From assembly GCA_028691315.1 (NCBI GenBank), contig JAQUZN010000004.1:1-58001 (forward strand): a DNA stretch of 58,001 nucleotides, written 5' to 3'. Every line of letters begins with the position of its first letter. Positions within the stretch are counted from its first letter, which is position 1. Shown here piece by piece: positions 43,563 to 53,226 of this stretch. The DNA is from Candidatus Izemoplasmatales bacterium. GTDB lineage: Bacteria; Bacillota_I; Bacilli_A; Izemoplasmatales; Hujiaoplasmataceae. Position numbers and translations under genes: made by a program. Below the pieces are notes generated by a model, which saw only the letters and a program-made list of their open reading frames with translations, did not search any database and was not told the origin of the DNA.

Positions 43563-43591
43563 TTGATTTTTAATTCAAACTTGATTATAAT
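43563..43591 (+). promoter_or_regulatory. tRNA-Thr promoter
   Basis: TTGATT (43563-43568), 17 bases, TATAAT (43586-43591), 16 bases before the tRNA. Confidence 0.8.
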
Positions 43592-43606
43592 AATTAAAGC
43601 ACACAT

Positions 43607-43680
43607 GCTCCTATAGTTTAGTGGCAAAACGCAGCAATGGTAATGCTGAAATTCAAGTTCGATTCTTGGTAGGAGCACCA
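43607..43680 (+). tRNA. tRNA-Thr (anticodon GGT)
   Basis: A complete cloverleaf: acceptor GCTCCTA/TAGGAGC, D stem GTTT/AAAC, anticodon stem CAGCA/TGCTG with loop ATGGTAA giving GGT, T arm with TTCGATT, discriminator A and encoded CCA. It reads ACC and ACT. It is a lone rightward tRNA between leftward operons. Confidence 0.93.
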
Positions 43681-43740
43681 TATAATTATAGCCCTTTTTT
43701 AATTTGACTAGTGTGATACAAATTATATATATACGATAAT

Positions 43741-43776
43741 TAAAAAAGATAATTGCTTGGGCAATTATCTTTTTTA
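43741..43776. terminator. Bidirectional terminator between tRNA-Thr and glgC
   Basis: AAAAAAGATAATTGC pairs with GCAATTATCTTTTTT around TTGG (43742-43775). Confidence 0.92.
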
Positions 43777-43792
43777 TATGTATAAATAAGTC

Positions 43793-45028
43793 TTATCTTA
43801 AAGTTGAACCCGAAGGGATGATATTATCTTCTACTTTATTTAAATCGGCAGAACGGAAAATTCGACAATTTCTACCGATAACCATGTTTTTCGGGACATG
43901 AATGTCTTTTCCTAAAATAGTAATTCCAGAAGATAAAAGTCCAGGATTTTCAATGTTTGGTGTATTGTCAGTACCAAAGCCTACGATAGCATTGTCTTCA
44001 ATGATTGTATTTTTATCAATAATACAATTTTCTACAATTGCACCTGGTTTGATTTCTACGTTATTTAGAAGAACACTATTTTTAACTTTTGCGAGTGGAT
44101 GAATAATTACTCCTGGTGATAGCACACTTCTTTCAACTTGCCCAGCGACGATAGCACCATTTGATAATAGGGCTTGACGAATTACAGCTTTTGAACCAAC
44201 TTTAACAGCAGGTAGTTCTTCAGATTTAGTATAAATTTTCCAAGATGTATCATACATGTCAAGAGGAATCTTATCGACAGTCTCGATCAATTCAAGATTT
44301 GCTTGAAGATAAGAATCATATGTACCAACATCTTTCCAATAGTCATAAAACTTGTAAGAATAGACACCATCTTCAGTTATCATGTCAGGAATGATATGTT
44401 TACCAAAATCTAAATCAGGAATAGAATCATTTTTAAGTTTTTCTAACAAAACATCTGTATTAAAAACATAAATCCCCATAGAAGCAAGATTTGATTTTGG
44501 TTGTTTTGGTTTTTCATCGAAACGGAAAATTCGGTTATTTTCATCGGCTTCTAATATTCCAAAACGGTGTGCTTCAGCAAGTTCTACTACTTTACATGCA
44601 ACAGTTAATTTAGCATTTGTCTGAATATGTTGTTCAATCATCTTACGATAATCCATTTTGTAAATGTGATCACCAGACAAAATAAGAACATATTTTGAAT
44701 GGCTTTGCTCAATGTAATGAATGTTTTTCCGAACAGCATCAGCAGTTCCATTATACCAGTCACTATGAGGTTGTAATAATGTTACCTTTGAATCTCTACG
44801 GTCTAAATCCCATGGTTTTCCTGATCCAATATGGTCATTTAAAGAAAAAGGAAGATACTGAGTCAAAATGGCAATATTGTAAATGCCAGAATTTGCACAA
44901 TTACTTAATGTAAAGTCAATAATACGGTATTTTCCTGCAAATGGGACGCTTGGCTTAACTCGATTCTCAGATAAAATATCAAGTCTTGAGCCTCTACCTC
45001 CAGCAAGAATTAGTGCTAATACTTCCAT
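43793..45028 (-). CDS. glgC: Glucose-1-phosphate adenylyltransferase
   Basis: A 411-residue GlgC making ADP-glucose from glucose 1-phosphate and ATP. It has the nucleotide loop [13 protein letters not shown] (about 4-16), [20 protein letters not shown] (about 25-44), [11 protein letters not shown] (about 121-131), the substrate segment HRFGILEAD and [16 protein letters not shown] near 180, then a C-terminal left-handed beta-helix of hexapeptide repeats. It lies 12 bases after glgA in the same operon. The phosphorylase upstream in the window could supply glucose 1-phosphate, although not from the same transcript. Confidence 0.93.
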   Translation of the reverse strand: MEVLALILAGGRGSRLDILSENRVKPSVPFAGKYRIIDFTLSNCANSGIYNIAILTQYLPFSLNDHIGSGKPWDLDRRDSKVTLLQPHSDWYNGTADAVRKNIHYIEQSHSKYVLILSGDHIYKMDYRKMIEQHIQTNAKLTVACKVVELAEAHRFGILEADENNRIFRFDEKPKQPKSNLASMGIYVFNTDVLLEKLKNDSIPDLDFGKHIIPDMITEDGVYSYKFYDYWKDVGTYDSYLQANLELIETVDKIPLDMYDTSWKIYTKSEELPAVKVGSKAVIRQALLSNGAIVAGQVERSVLSPGVIIHPLAKVKNSVLLNNVEIKPGAIVENCIIDKNTIIEDNAIVGFGTDNTPNIENPGLLSSGITILGKDIHVPKNMVIGRNCRIFRSADLNKVEDNIIPSGSTLR

Positions 45029-45040
45029 ATAATTCGCCTC

Positions 45041-46468
45041 TTATTCTCTTAAAATTTTTCGATACAGTTTTTTATATGCTTTTGCTGATTGATTCCAACC
45101 GAAATCCATACTCATTGCATTTTGAATCAAAGTATCCCATGAAGATGGGTCTTTATGATAAATCTGTAGAGCATATCGGATTACAAACATCATATCATGC
45201 GCGTTGAAATGGCTAAAACTAAAACCAGTTCCTTTTTGCTCATAAATGTTGAATGGTATTACCGTGTCCACTAAGCCGCCAGTTTCTCTAACAATCGGAA
45301 TAGTTCCATATTTTAAAGCAATTATTTGTCCTAATCCACATGGTTCAAACTTAGAAGGCATTAAAAACATATCTGCACCAGCATAAATAAGGTGAGCTAG
45401 CTCATTTGAATAACCGATAACCACTTTAACTTTATCCTTAAATGTACTTTCTAGAGAACGGAAATAGTCAACGTATTCTTTTTCTCCATCACCCAACACA
45501 ATAAAGGTAAAATCATCTGAATTTAATAATTCATTGAATACTCGTTTAATCAAATCAATACCTTTTTGACTAACAAGTCTCGATATAATTGCAATCGTTG
45601 GTTTGTTTGAGTCAAAATGAATATTAAGTTTTTTATATAAAGCTGTCTTATTTGCTAATTTCCCTACTTTCACCGATTTCAAATCATATTTTAAGGCAAT
45701 TAAGTTATCATTTTCAGGGTTAAAATCTTTATAACTGATACCATTCAATATACCTTGTAAACGGTCTTTCCTTGCTTTTAGCAACTTTTGCATACCATAC
45801 CCAAAATAATCAGTCAATATTTCTTCTGCATACGTTTTTGATACAGTAGATAAAAAGTCTGCTGACACAATTCCAGATTTTAAAAAGTTAAGGAACCCTT
45901 CATATTCAAAACGTCCATCATATTGCATATTGAAGTAATGATAATCACTGATTGGATAAATTCCTTGATAAGCTAGATTATGTATACTTAAGATTGTTTT
46001 AATCTTCGAAAGAGCTGGATATTTTACTTTAAGAAGTAAAGGAATCATTCCGGTGTGCCAGTCATGGACGTGAACCAAATCAGGCATAAAGCCAATTTTA
46101 TCGAGTGATTCTAGTGCTGCCTTTTGAAAAAATGCATATCGTTCAGATTCATCGCCATAACCATATACCTGATCTCTTGAACCAAAATAAAACTGATTGT
46201 CAATAAAGTAATATAATATATTTCCTTTCTTCAGTGTTTCAACGCCAACATAGACATCTAATTTATCGCCGAGCTCAATTGTAAAATGACATAAATGAGT
46301 CATTTCATTATCAAACTTTTTCGGTATAGCTTTGTATTTTGGCATCATAACACGAACTTCAGCGTTTCCTAAACGTTTTATTTCTCCTGGGAGCGATCCC
46401 ACGACATCCGCAAGTCCACCAATTTTAATAAATGGGAAGCACTCAGCGCTAATATTAAGAATGTTCAT
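45041..46468 (-). CDS. glgA: Glycogen synthase (ADP-glucose type)
   Basis: A 475-residue GT5 enzyme extending alpha-1,4-glucan from ADP-glucose. The N-terminal KIGGLADVVGSLP (about 16-28) binds ADP-glucose, HVHDWHTGMIP and SIHNLAYQG follow, and the C-terminal domain has the catalytic-region KFEPCGLGQ and the ETGGLVDTV block. An AGGAGG site precedes the ATG with a TATAAT (extended TGA) upstream. It heads the glgA-glgC operon; no branching enzyme or glycogen phosphorylase is in the window. Confidence 0.94.
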   Translation of the reverse strand: MNILNISAECFPFIKIGGLADVVGSLPGEIKRLGNAEVRVMMPKYKAIPKKFDNEMTHLCHFTIELGDKLDVYVGVETLKKGNILYYFIDNQFYFGSRDQVYGYGDESERYAFFQKAALESLDKIGFMPDLVHVHDWHTGMIPLLLKVKYPALSKIKTILSIHNLAYQGIYPISDYHYFNMQYDGRFEYEGFLNFLKSGIVSADFLSTVSKTYAEEILTDYFGYGMQKLLKARKDRLQGILNGISYKDFNPENDNLIALKYDLKSVKVGKLANKTALYKKLNIHFDSNKPTIAIISRLVSQKGIDLIKRVFNELLNSDDFTFIVLGDGEKEYVDYFRSLESTFKDKVKVVIGYSNELAHLIYAGADMFLMPSKFEPCGLGQIIALKYGTIPIVRETGGLVDTVIPFNIYEQKGTGFSFSHFNAHDMMFVIRYALQIYHKDPSSWDTLIQNAMSMDFGWNQSAKAYKKLYRKILRE

Positions 46469-46540
46469 AAGAAACCTCCTTTTTTGATTTCAATTTAATT
46501 ATATCATATATATATTCTCTTTTTAAATACACATCTAAAA

Positions 46541-48913
46541 TTATGGCCAAAATTTAATTAGATCTTTTTTGACAACAGACATAATAATGTAAGTTGATTC
46601 CATTAGTAACATCAGTAATAAAATACTTGGAATGGACAATGACTCAAGTTTAAAGTATTTGCCTAAAACAATGAAGCAAAATGCTGAAACAAATAATGAT
46701 GAAATGACGATAATTGATCTTCTCTTGTTTAATGGCATCGAGACATTGACTAATACAAGTAAATATGCAAAAGTAGCTGCAATAATACCAACAGTTGAAA
46801 TTTCACCATCTGTTATATTTGGCCAAAAAGACGCGAACAAATAAACACCTAGCAAATTAGCAATCACTAGTAAACTTCCAGGAATGACGAGTTTAAATAC
46901 TTTTTTAAGAAAAACACCTTGGAACCTTGTTGTATTTGGCTCAAGAGCGATAAAAGCTGATGGGATTCCAATAATAAAGGTTTCAATAACGACCATCTGT
47001 ACCGGTTCAAACGGATAAATTTTAGATGTAATTAACAACACAATTGTTAATAGTATCGTGTATACGGTTTTTACGAGGTACAATACAGAAGCATTTTTCA
47101 TGTTGCTAACGATTTGTCTTCCCTGTTTGACAACTTGGGGTAAAGAACTAAAATCATTATTTAATAGTACTAAATGACTTATATTTGTTGCTGCTTCTGA
47201 ACCACCAGCAAGCGCAACTGAACAATCTGCCTCTTTCAAAGCTAAAATATCATTAACACCATCTCCAATCATTGCAACTTTGTGATTGTTTTGCTTGAAA
47301 GTTTGAATTAGTAGTTTCTTTTGGTTCGGTGAAACACGTCCAAATACATTATAAGAGGAGCATACTTCCACGAGTTTTTCATCCGATATTTTTTCCAAAG
47401 ACAAATATTTATGCGCATTAGGTACACCGGCTCTTCTAGCTACTTCAGATACAGTTAGAGCGTTATCACCTGATATTACTTTGATTTCAACGCCACTTTC
47501 TTGAAATTCATCTAGTGTAGTTTTTGCACTTGAACGAATATGATCTTCAATTAATATAAGGCCAATTGGATAAACTGAACCATTAATCATGTCGTTACTA
47601 ATTTCATCAACTTTTGCGAATAATAATACCCTCTTTCCAAGACGAGCATATTTTTCAACAACTTTTTTGATTTTTAAATACTTTCCTTTGAAAATCATCT
47701 CAGGAGCGCCAATCGCAAACGAACCTTCATCAAAAGTACAAGCACTGTATTTTCTCAATGAATCGAATGTAAGTGTATTTTTTACTCTGAGTTTACGTTT
47801 TTTTCCAAAATACTTATGGAGTGCTCGTGATGTTTGATTATCATCACTTAACGCATAATTCATCGATTGAATAACAATTGATGCGTCAATTGTGGAAGGA
47901 GTAATATCAATATCTTCTGTTGTTTCAAGAGGAATATATTCATCAACTTCCATCGTTCCATCCGTAATAGTTCCTGTTTTATCGAGACAAATCATGTCAA
48001 TCCTTGATAATGTTTCGATGGAATATAATTCTTGAACCAATGTTTGATGTTTGGACAACTTAACTACTGAAGTTGCAAAAGTAACAGTTGTTAATAAAAA
48101 TAGACCAGATGGGACCATTGCAACCATTGCTCCAGCCATTTTCTTTAAAGCGTTTTGATACAGAACTGGCTCGTGAAGAAAATCAAGAAAGTAGTCATAT
48201 CCAGAAGTTTGATACGCATTATAAAAAGTCATTAATCCTAACGGGATAATAATTATGCCTATTATTTTTAAGAGTTTTCTTAATGAACCAAGGATTTCAG
48301 ATGTTGGTTTACCTAAAGTTTTTACTTTAGCAGATAGTTTTTCTATATAATTATCTTTCCCAACAGCAATAACTTTTGCGTAACCATTTCCTGAGACAAC
48401 GAAACTACCAGATCTAATTTCATCGCCGATATTTTTAACAATCGGTTCACTCTCACCAGTTAAATTAGATTCATTTACTGTGACTGTTCCCATGATGATG
48501 GTTGCATCTGTTACAATTTGCTTTCCGAGAGACACATGATAAATATCATCAATCACAATCTCTTGAATTAAAACTTCAATCTCGAAGTTTTGACGGATAA
48601 CAAGTGCTTTTGCTTCAGAAATAAAGGATAAGTTTTTAATTGTATTCCTTGCTTTAATTTCTTGAATAATACCGATAATTGTATTTAGTACTGCAATCAA
48701 CATAAAGAACAAATTTTCATAACTTTTTATGGATATTAACAATACACCAAGAACAGTTAAAATTAAGTTGAAATATGAAAAAAGATTTCCGAAGATAATC
48801 TGTTTGGTTGATTTTAAACCTGAAGTTTTAACAATATTTGTTTTGCCTTCAATGATTCTTTGATTAACTTCTTCAATCGTAAGGCCACTCGGAAGGAAAT
48901 TAGACTCTTTCAT
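46541..48913 (-). CDS. Cation-transporting P-type ATPase
   Basis: A 790-residue P2-like ATPase with about ten membrane helices. The actuator loop has NLTGESEP near 155, the phosphorylation site is CLDKTGTITDG near 312 and the hinge is MIGDGVNDILALKEA near 560. In helix M4 the usual PEGL motif reads PSGLF (in AMVAMVPSGLFLLTT), so the ion-binding Glu is missing, and the protein resembles the CtpE-type group more than classical Ca2+ pumps. The transported ion (Ca2+, Mg2+ or K+) cannot be fixed. ATG 48913 follows GGGTGGTG. It precedes the glgA gene on the same strand but is separated by about 70 bases. Confidence 0.88.
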   Translation of the reverse strand: MKESNFLPSGLTIEEVNQRIIEGKTNIVKTSGLKSTKQIIFGNLFSYFNLILTVLGVLLISIKSYENLFFMLIAVLNTIIGIIQEIKARNTIKNLSFISEAKALVIRQNFEIEVLIQEIVIDDIYHVSLGKQIVTDATIIMGTVTVNESNLTGESEPIVKNIGDEIRSGSFVVSGNGYAKVIAVGKDNYIEKLSAKVKTLGKPTSEILGSLRKLLKIIGIIIIPLGLMTFYNAYQTSGYDYFLDFLHEPVLYQNALKKMAGAMVAMVPSGLFLLTTVTFATSVVKLSKHQTLVQELYSIETLSRIDMICLDKTGTITDGTMEVDEYIPLETTEDIDITPSTIDASIVIQSMNYALSDDNQTSRALHKYFGKKRKLRVKNTLTFDSLRKYSACTFDEGSFAIGAPEMIFKGKYLKIKKVVEKYARLGKRVLLFAKVDEISNDMINGSVYPIGLILIEDHIRSSAKTTLDEFQESGVEIKVISGDNALTVSEVARRAGVPNAHKYLSLEKISDEKLVEVCSSYNVFGRVSPNQKKLLIQTFKQNNHKVAMIGDGVNDILALKEADCSVALAGGSEAATNISHLVLLNNDFSSLPQVVKQGRQIVSNMKNASVLYLVKTVYTILLTIVLLITSKIYPFEPVQMVVIETFIIGIPSAFIALEPNTTRFQGVFLKKVFKLVIPGSLLVIANLLGVYLFASFWPNITDGEISTVGIIAATFAYLLVLVNVSMPLNKRRSIIVISSLFVSAFCFIVLGKYFKLESLSIPSILLLMLLMESTYIIMSVVKKDLIKFWP

Positions 48914-48972
48914 AAACGACACCACCCAATTTGGTTATTATATCAAAAAATCGAATAATTCTCAATGAAATA

Positions 48973-48999
48973 CAAAAAAGAACACTATTTCTAGTGTTC
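48973..48999 (-). terminator. Terminator of the uridine-kinase fusion gene
   Basis: GAACACTA (48980-48987) pairs with TAGTGTTC (48992-48999); the minus strand continues with TTTTTTG. The stop codon lies in the stem. Confidence 0.8.
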
Positions 49000-50619
49000 A
49001 AATACGCTTTTTCCGATGAATTCCCGTAATAACGAATTACATGGGACTAAATATTGATCAATTTCTTTAAAGTACTTTAAAAATTTAATTAATCGATTTG
49101 CTTGAATGAAGTATTCAGAATCATAAGGAATCTGTTTTAAAGCATTCATTGCAAAGCGCTTTAAAACACATAATTCATAAGTTAACTCAGAATTATATAT
49201 ATAATTTGCATTCTCAATAAAAGGATAAATCCATTTATACTCACCTCTTCTAACAGATGGCCACATACTAAGTGTTTTCTCTGGTGAAGTGTTTCTAAAT
49301 TGCAAATCCCGAACAATTCTTCTTAATAAACGTAGGTCCGTTAAATTAATGGGATTATTGTAATCAATATTAATTTGCGCAAATGGAGAAATATAAATTG
49401 TGAATTTTTGATTAGATGGAATAAACTCTGTCAACAAATCATTTAATGCATGAATTCCCTCAATAATGATTGGGTTATGAGGGCTAACCTTAATAGGTTC
49501 TTGAAATTTTCTTTGCTTATTCTTGAAATCAAAGACAGGTAAACTAACAGGTAAACCATTAATTAAATCAGTAATATTTTGGTTAAACAAAACAAGATCA
49601 AGAGCTTGAACATGTTCTAAATCTGGTTCTCCAAATTCATCAATTGGCGCTTTGTCAACGGTTAGATAATAGTTATCAATCGAAATCATCAAAGGACGAA
49701 TACCTCTAGTGAGTAACTCTATCTCAAGTCGTCTAGAAAATGTCGTTTTTCCTGAGGAAGATGGACCAGCAATTGCGATTAGTCTGATATCGTCTATATC
49801 TCTAGATATGATATCACCAAGCTCACATAGCTGATTATTATGTTTGGTCTCACACATATTTACGAAAGTGACTTGGCCATGATTTTCAATGATTTGGTTC
49901 ATTTTAAAAATCATATCTGCATTACAATTGATTGCCCATTGTTCAGCTTTGTTTAATACTCTTAAAAAACTTGGAGAGTCAGAAAATTCAGGTATTTGGC
50001 CTTTTTCTTCAATTCTTGGATATCTAACTAAAAATCCAGGATTGTAATAGAATAACTCAAACTCATTTAAATATCCAGTTGATGGAATCATATAACCATA
50101 CATATAGTTTAAATATCCATCGCACTCATATACGTTAACAATTTCTTTACGATATTTTAAGGTTTCTACTTTATCAAAATAACCTTTAGATGCGTAATAT
50201 TTTTTGATTTTTGAAATACTTGATTTTTTTCGATCGATTGGATAGTTTGATTTAACGATTCTTTTCATCTCGCGAATAACATTCGCGACCATATCAGGAG
50301 TTAAATTACCTTCTACTGCTTTTCCATAAATACCCATAGAAATAGAGTTCGAAAATTTAATTTGCAATTCAGGATATACACGATTAAAAGCCATGCATAT
50401 TAAATAACGCATGCTTGTCGCATAAATTCTTGTTGAATCGTAGAAAGTATAATCTAGGAATTCAACATTTGAATCTCTGTCAACCTCAAATGCTAGCTCT
50501 CGAAGCCGATTATTTACTTTGGCTGCATAAAAAGTACCAGGATATTTTTTTGATAATGTTTCTAGACGAATACGGTCTTCAAACTCATATTCATCTTTTC
50601 CAATGTTAATTTTAAACAT
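48991..50619 (-). CDS. Uridine kinase-like P-loop kinase with TGS/ThrRS-like N-terminal half
   Basis: A 542-residue two-part protein. Residues about 1-60 resemble a TGS domain and about 60-220 the tRNA-synthetase-related second domain seen before ThrRS catalytic cores. The C-terminal half (about 275-500) is a uridine/cytidine kinase-type domain: Walker A AIAGPSSSGKTT (282-293), SIDNYYL near 317, EGIHALN near 393 and the lid RRIVRDLQFRN near 433. Fusions of this layout are known in anaerobes such as Thermotoga, but their substrate is not established, and it may not be uridine. A GGGGGC site precedes the ATG. Monocistronic. Confidence 0.85.
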   Translation of the reverse strand: MFKINIGKDEYEFEDRIRLETLSKKYPGTFYAAKVNNRLRELAFEVDRDSNVEFLDYTFYDSTRIYATSMRYLICMAFNRVYPELQIKFSNSISMGIYGKAVEGNLTPDMVANVIREMKRIVKSNYPIDRKKSSISKIKKYYASKGYFDKVETLKYRKEIVNVYECDGYLNYMYGYMIPSTGYLNEFELFYYNPGFLVRYPRIEEKGQIPEFSDSPSFLRVLNKAEQWAINCNADMIFKMNQIIENHGQVTFVNMCETKHNNQLCELGDIISRDIDDIRLIAIAGPSSSGKTTFSRRLEIELLTRGIRPLMISIDNYYLTVDKAPIDEFGEPDLEHVQALDLVLFNQNITDLINGLPVSLPVFDFKNKQRKFQEPIKVSPHNPIIIEGIHALNDLLTEFIPSNQKFTIYISPFAQINIDYNNPINLTDLRLLRRIVRDLQFRNTSPEKTLSMWPSVRRGEYKWIYPFIENANYIYNSELTYELCVLKRFAMNALKQIPYDSEYFIQANRLIKFLKYFKEIDQYLVPCNSLLREFIGKSVFEH

Positions 50620-50783
50620 GATTTATTGCCCCCAATGAAAACGGTTGTATTTCTATTTTACTACATATTTGTTATTTTGCAACCATTTTCGTTTGTGTGT
50701 TTTTGTAATATAATTGTGATATTGATTTCGAAATTAGTAATTATATAGTATAATAATTAAAAACATTAATGATGAGGTTTAAC

Positions 50784-51605
50784 ATGTATTTACTCTCTTT
50801 TTTCTCAAGTTACGGCATGGATGAGAATCCAACAAAATACTTATTCCATTTCGAACATTTTCTCTATTTTTTTCTGTGCATCATTACATTTATTATTCTC
50901 ATGAAATTATATATGCATGCTTCTGAAAAAACAAGGAAAAGGTTTGTAACTTTCCTTCTTATTTTAATGCTTCTTTTAAAGTATGGTGGCGAAGTTATAT
51001 TTGTTTCTGAATATTATCTTTATTCAAACCCAGTATCTTCATTTACACATCCATTTTTGGATTATAGAACCTTTTTTTCATTTCAAATGTGCGGTGTAAA
51101 TAATGTATTATTGCCTCTGGTTATCTGGTTTAATTTCAAGCCTGCAAAAGATTTCGTCTATGTTACTTCTATTATTGGCGGACTAGCTGTTTTAATATAT
51201 CCAGCTGGTGTCTTATATGGTTCTCCACTTGTAATTACTTTTCCGATGTTAAGAAGTTTAATTGTCCATTTCTTGTTAGTATTCGTTCCATGTTTCTTGA
51301 TGTATACATCTGAATTCAAGCTTGAGTCTAAGAACTGGAAAAATACTTTATTTGGCGCAATATTAATCTCAATTTGGTCAATGTATGGAAACTTGTTTGT
51401 TGATCCATCCGCAAACAATATGTATTTAATGATAAATCCTTTTTACGGAGGTCCAATTCCGATTTTGAATATCATTCCTAATGGGTATCATGTTATTGTC
51501 TTGTTAAGTCTTGTTTTTCTAGGTTTCTTGCTTGTTTATTATGCAGCAAGTAAACTTAATAGGTATCGAGATGTACACCCTTATATCGAAAAAAGCGCAC
51601 TCTGA
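50784..51605 (+). CDS. YwaF-like integral membrane protein (TIGR02206 type)
   Basis: A 273-residue protein with about seven membrane helices and the conserved features of the YwaF/TIGR02206 family, including a HFEHFLYFFL start region, FQMCGVNN near 95, a GGLAVLIYPAG segment near 132 and a GGPIPILN/NGYHVIV tail. The function is unknown. ATG 50784 follows GAGGT. Single rightward gene. Confidence 0.8.
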   Translation: MYLLSFFSSYGMDENPTKYLFHFEHFLYFFLCIITFIILMKLYMHASEKTRKRFVTFLLILMLLLKYGGEVIFVSEYYLYSNPVSSFTHPFLDYRTFFSFQMCGVNNVLLPLVIWFNFKPAKDFVYVTSIIGGLAVLIYPAGVLYGSPLVITFPMLRSLIVHFLLVFVPCFLMYTSEFKLESKNWKNTLFGAILISIWSMYGNLFVDPSANNMYLMINPFYGGPIPILNIIPNGYHVIVLLSLVFLGFLLVYYAASKLNRYRDVHPYIEKSAL

Positions 51606-51623
51606 TGAGTGCGCTTTATATTT
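51587..51623. terminator. Terminator between the YwaF-like gene and the anti-sigma gene
   Basis: AAAGCGCACTC pairs with GAGTGCGCTTT around a four-base loop (51592-51617). The T-run is stronger on the minus strand, so it mainly ends the sigma/anti-sigma operon. Confidence 0.82.
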
Positions 51624-51632
51624 AAGAAATAA

Positions 51633-52559
51633 CTATGATGGAATTAGTTCATATAGTGCAAATAATTCTTGTAGGGATAAATTTGCGAGGGTTATGATTC
51701 CATCCTCAGTCTGGTAAAATGTGTTATTAACATATATAGTCATGCATATTTGTAATTTAGCTTCACTTATACCAAGGCTTTCTGCAATAGAAATAAAATA
51801 ATCAGAAGATAAATATTGGCTATTTGCAAGATACGTATATATATGAGTATATACAGCTTCTACTGAGTTTTGATATGATGGAATCTCAGAAGTATAGTTA
51901 TTTTGGTCATTTGCAATTGTAGTGGTCATCATTGTAGTAGTTATGTCCTCTGAGCCTGTAGCTGATGCAGTTGTTTTTTGAGTAGAAAAATAGACAAATC
52001 CGGAGTACAGAACATTCGCAGTTTGAGAATGTTTGTTAATGTATAATACATTTACAGAATTATTAGATAAAACATTTGAAATATTTGTTTGTAATATTTG
52101 TTCGTCGTCATAGTCTGATGAAGAAATTCCAAGTAATAGATATCCAGTTTCTTCAGTAGCAAATCCTAAAGTAATACATTCATCATATAACGAAGAAATA
52201 ACAGCTGGATATTTCATGCCTGAAAATTTAGTTTGACTGATTAAATACTCTCCATCTTCGTTTGAAGCGGTAATATGTACTACTTTTCCAAAAGTATTTA
52301 GACTAAGTTCTATAGAAGGATTAATATCTAGCGTGATTGAAGATACAACATTCTGATTTATCCAAATACCAAAAGCAAAAATTGTTAAGAAGACAAGTGA
52401 AAAAACGCCCGTGAGTATTCTTCTCATTGGAAAACGATATTGATATTTAGGTAGGTAAGTAGTTTCTATCTGTGAAATTTGATCAATAAATTCTTGATTT
52501 TTTGGAATGTTGAATCGAGCATTATCGTTGATTGTTTGTTTAAATTCCTTTAATCTCAT
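51633..52559 (-). CDS. RsgI-like transmembrane anti-sigma factor
   Basis: A 308-residue single-pass membrane protein. Residues 1-45 are a cytoplasmic segment (sigma binding), 47-67 a membrane helix, and 70-180 an extracytoplasmic domain opening SSITLDINPSIELSLN (73-88), the conserved Asn-Pro motif (N80-P81) at which RsgI-type anti-sigma factors cleave themselves. A Thr/Ser-rich linker (about 195-230) leads to a small helical C-terminal domain (about 235-308). No carbohydrate-binding module is evident. It overlaps the sigma gene by 20 bases. Signal-induced cleavage would free the ECF sigma factor. Confidence 0.83.
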   Translation of the reverse strand: MRLKEFKQTINDNARFNIPKNQEFIDQISQIETTYLPKYQYRFPMRRILTGVFSLVFLTIFAFGIWINQNVVSSITLDINPSIELSLNTFGKVVHITASNEDGEYLISQTKFSGMKYPAVISSLYDECITLGFATEETGYLLLGISSSDYDDEQILQTNISNVLSNNSVNVLYINKHSQTANVLYSGFVYFSTQKTTASATGSEDITTTMMTTTIANDQNNYTSEIPSYQNSVEAVYTHIYTYLANSQYLSSDYFISIAESLGISEAKLQICMTIYVNNTFYQTEDGIITLANLSLQELFALYELIPS

Positions 52560-53091
52560 TATAGTCCTCCTTCAACCCAAGACGTATTTTCTTAAGTGCT
52601 TTTTGATAAATCCAAGTGATAGTACCAAGTGGTTTATTAAGTAATAATGATATTTCTTTATGGGACATATTCTCAATAGTATGTAGTAAAAATACATTTT
52701 TTTCTAAAAAATCTAAACATGATAATGCTTTATGAATGAACTCTTGTTTTTCGACACTAACATCTAAAAATTCCTCTAAATCCACTTCTGAGAATGTGTC
52801 AATATCTTGATCTGTATATGTAATTTTTTTACGACGATTATATTCATTAAAAGAAAGATTTTTAGCTATAGTAAGTAAGTAAGCTAAAAAGTTTTTTTCT
52901 TTGTAAGAATGAATATTATCAAGCATTTTCATATAAGTATCTTGAATAATATCTTCTGATAATTGATGATCATGAAGAATCCCAATTACAATGAAGTAAA
53001 CTTTTCGGTAAGTATCTTGATAGATTTGATCAAAGACAGCCATATTACCAGCTTTTAGCTCTCTGACGAGTTGATTCAATGATTCCCCCAT
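52540..53091 (-). CDS. ECF-type RNA polymerase sigma factor
   Basis: A 183-residue sigma-70 family protein with regions 2 and 4 only. Region 2 spans about 15-85 (LSEDIIQDTYMKML and LLTIAKNLSFNEYNRRKK), region 4 about 115-175 with a helix-turn-helix in NMSHKEISLLLNKPLGTITW (about 142-161). GAGGTGAC precedes the ATG. It is followed by an overlapping RsgI-like anti-sigma gene and preceded by a sigma-A-type promoter. Confidence 0.92.
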   Translation of the reverse strand: MGESLNQLVRELKAGNMAVFDQIYQDTYRKVYFIVIGILHDHQLSEDIIQDTYMKMLDNIHSYKEKNFLAYLLTIAKNLSFNEYNRRKKITYTDQDIDTFSEVDLEEFLDVSVEKQEFIHKALSCLDFLEKNVFLLHTIENMSHKEISLLLNKPLGTITWIYQKALKKIRLGLKEDYNEIKGI

Positions 53092-53115
53092 AATGTCACC
53101 TCATTCTCCATAAAC

Positions 53116-53144
53116 ATTTTACATTATTAAGGGTTAATTGACAA
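53116..53144 (-). promoter_or_regulatory. Promoter of the sigma/anti-sigma operon
   Basis: Minus strand TTGTCA (53144-53139), 17 bases, TAAAAT (53121-53116). It is a housekeeping-type promoter; I do not see a clear ECF-type autoregulatory promoter. Confidence 0.6.
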
Positions 53145-53195
53145 CTCACTTCTTCATCTATATAAACAATTATCTTAGCGGTTTTGTTGGTAAAA

Positions 53196-53226
53196 AGAAA
53201 AAAAGACCATCATTTGGTCTTATTTT
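53196..53226 (-). terminator. Terminator of the DUF2188 operon
   Basis: AAGACCA (53203-53209) pairs with TGGTCTT (53215-53221), with a T-run on the minus strand. Confidence 0.72.
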
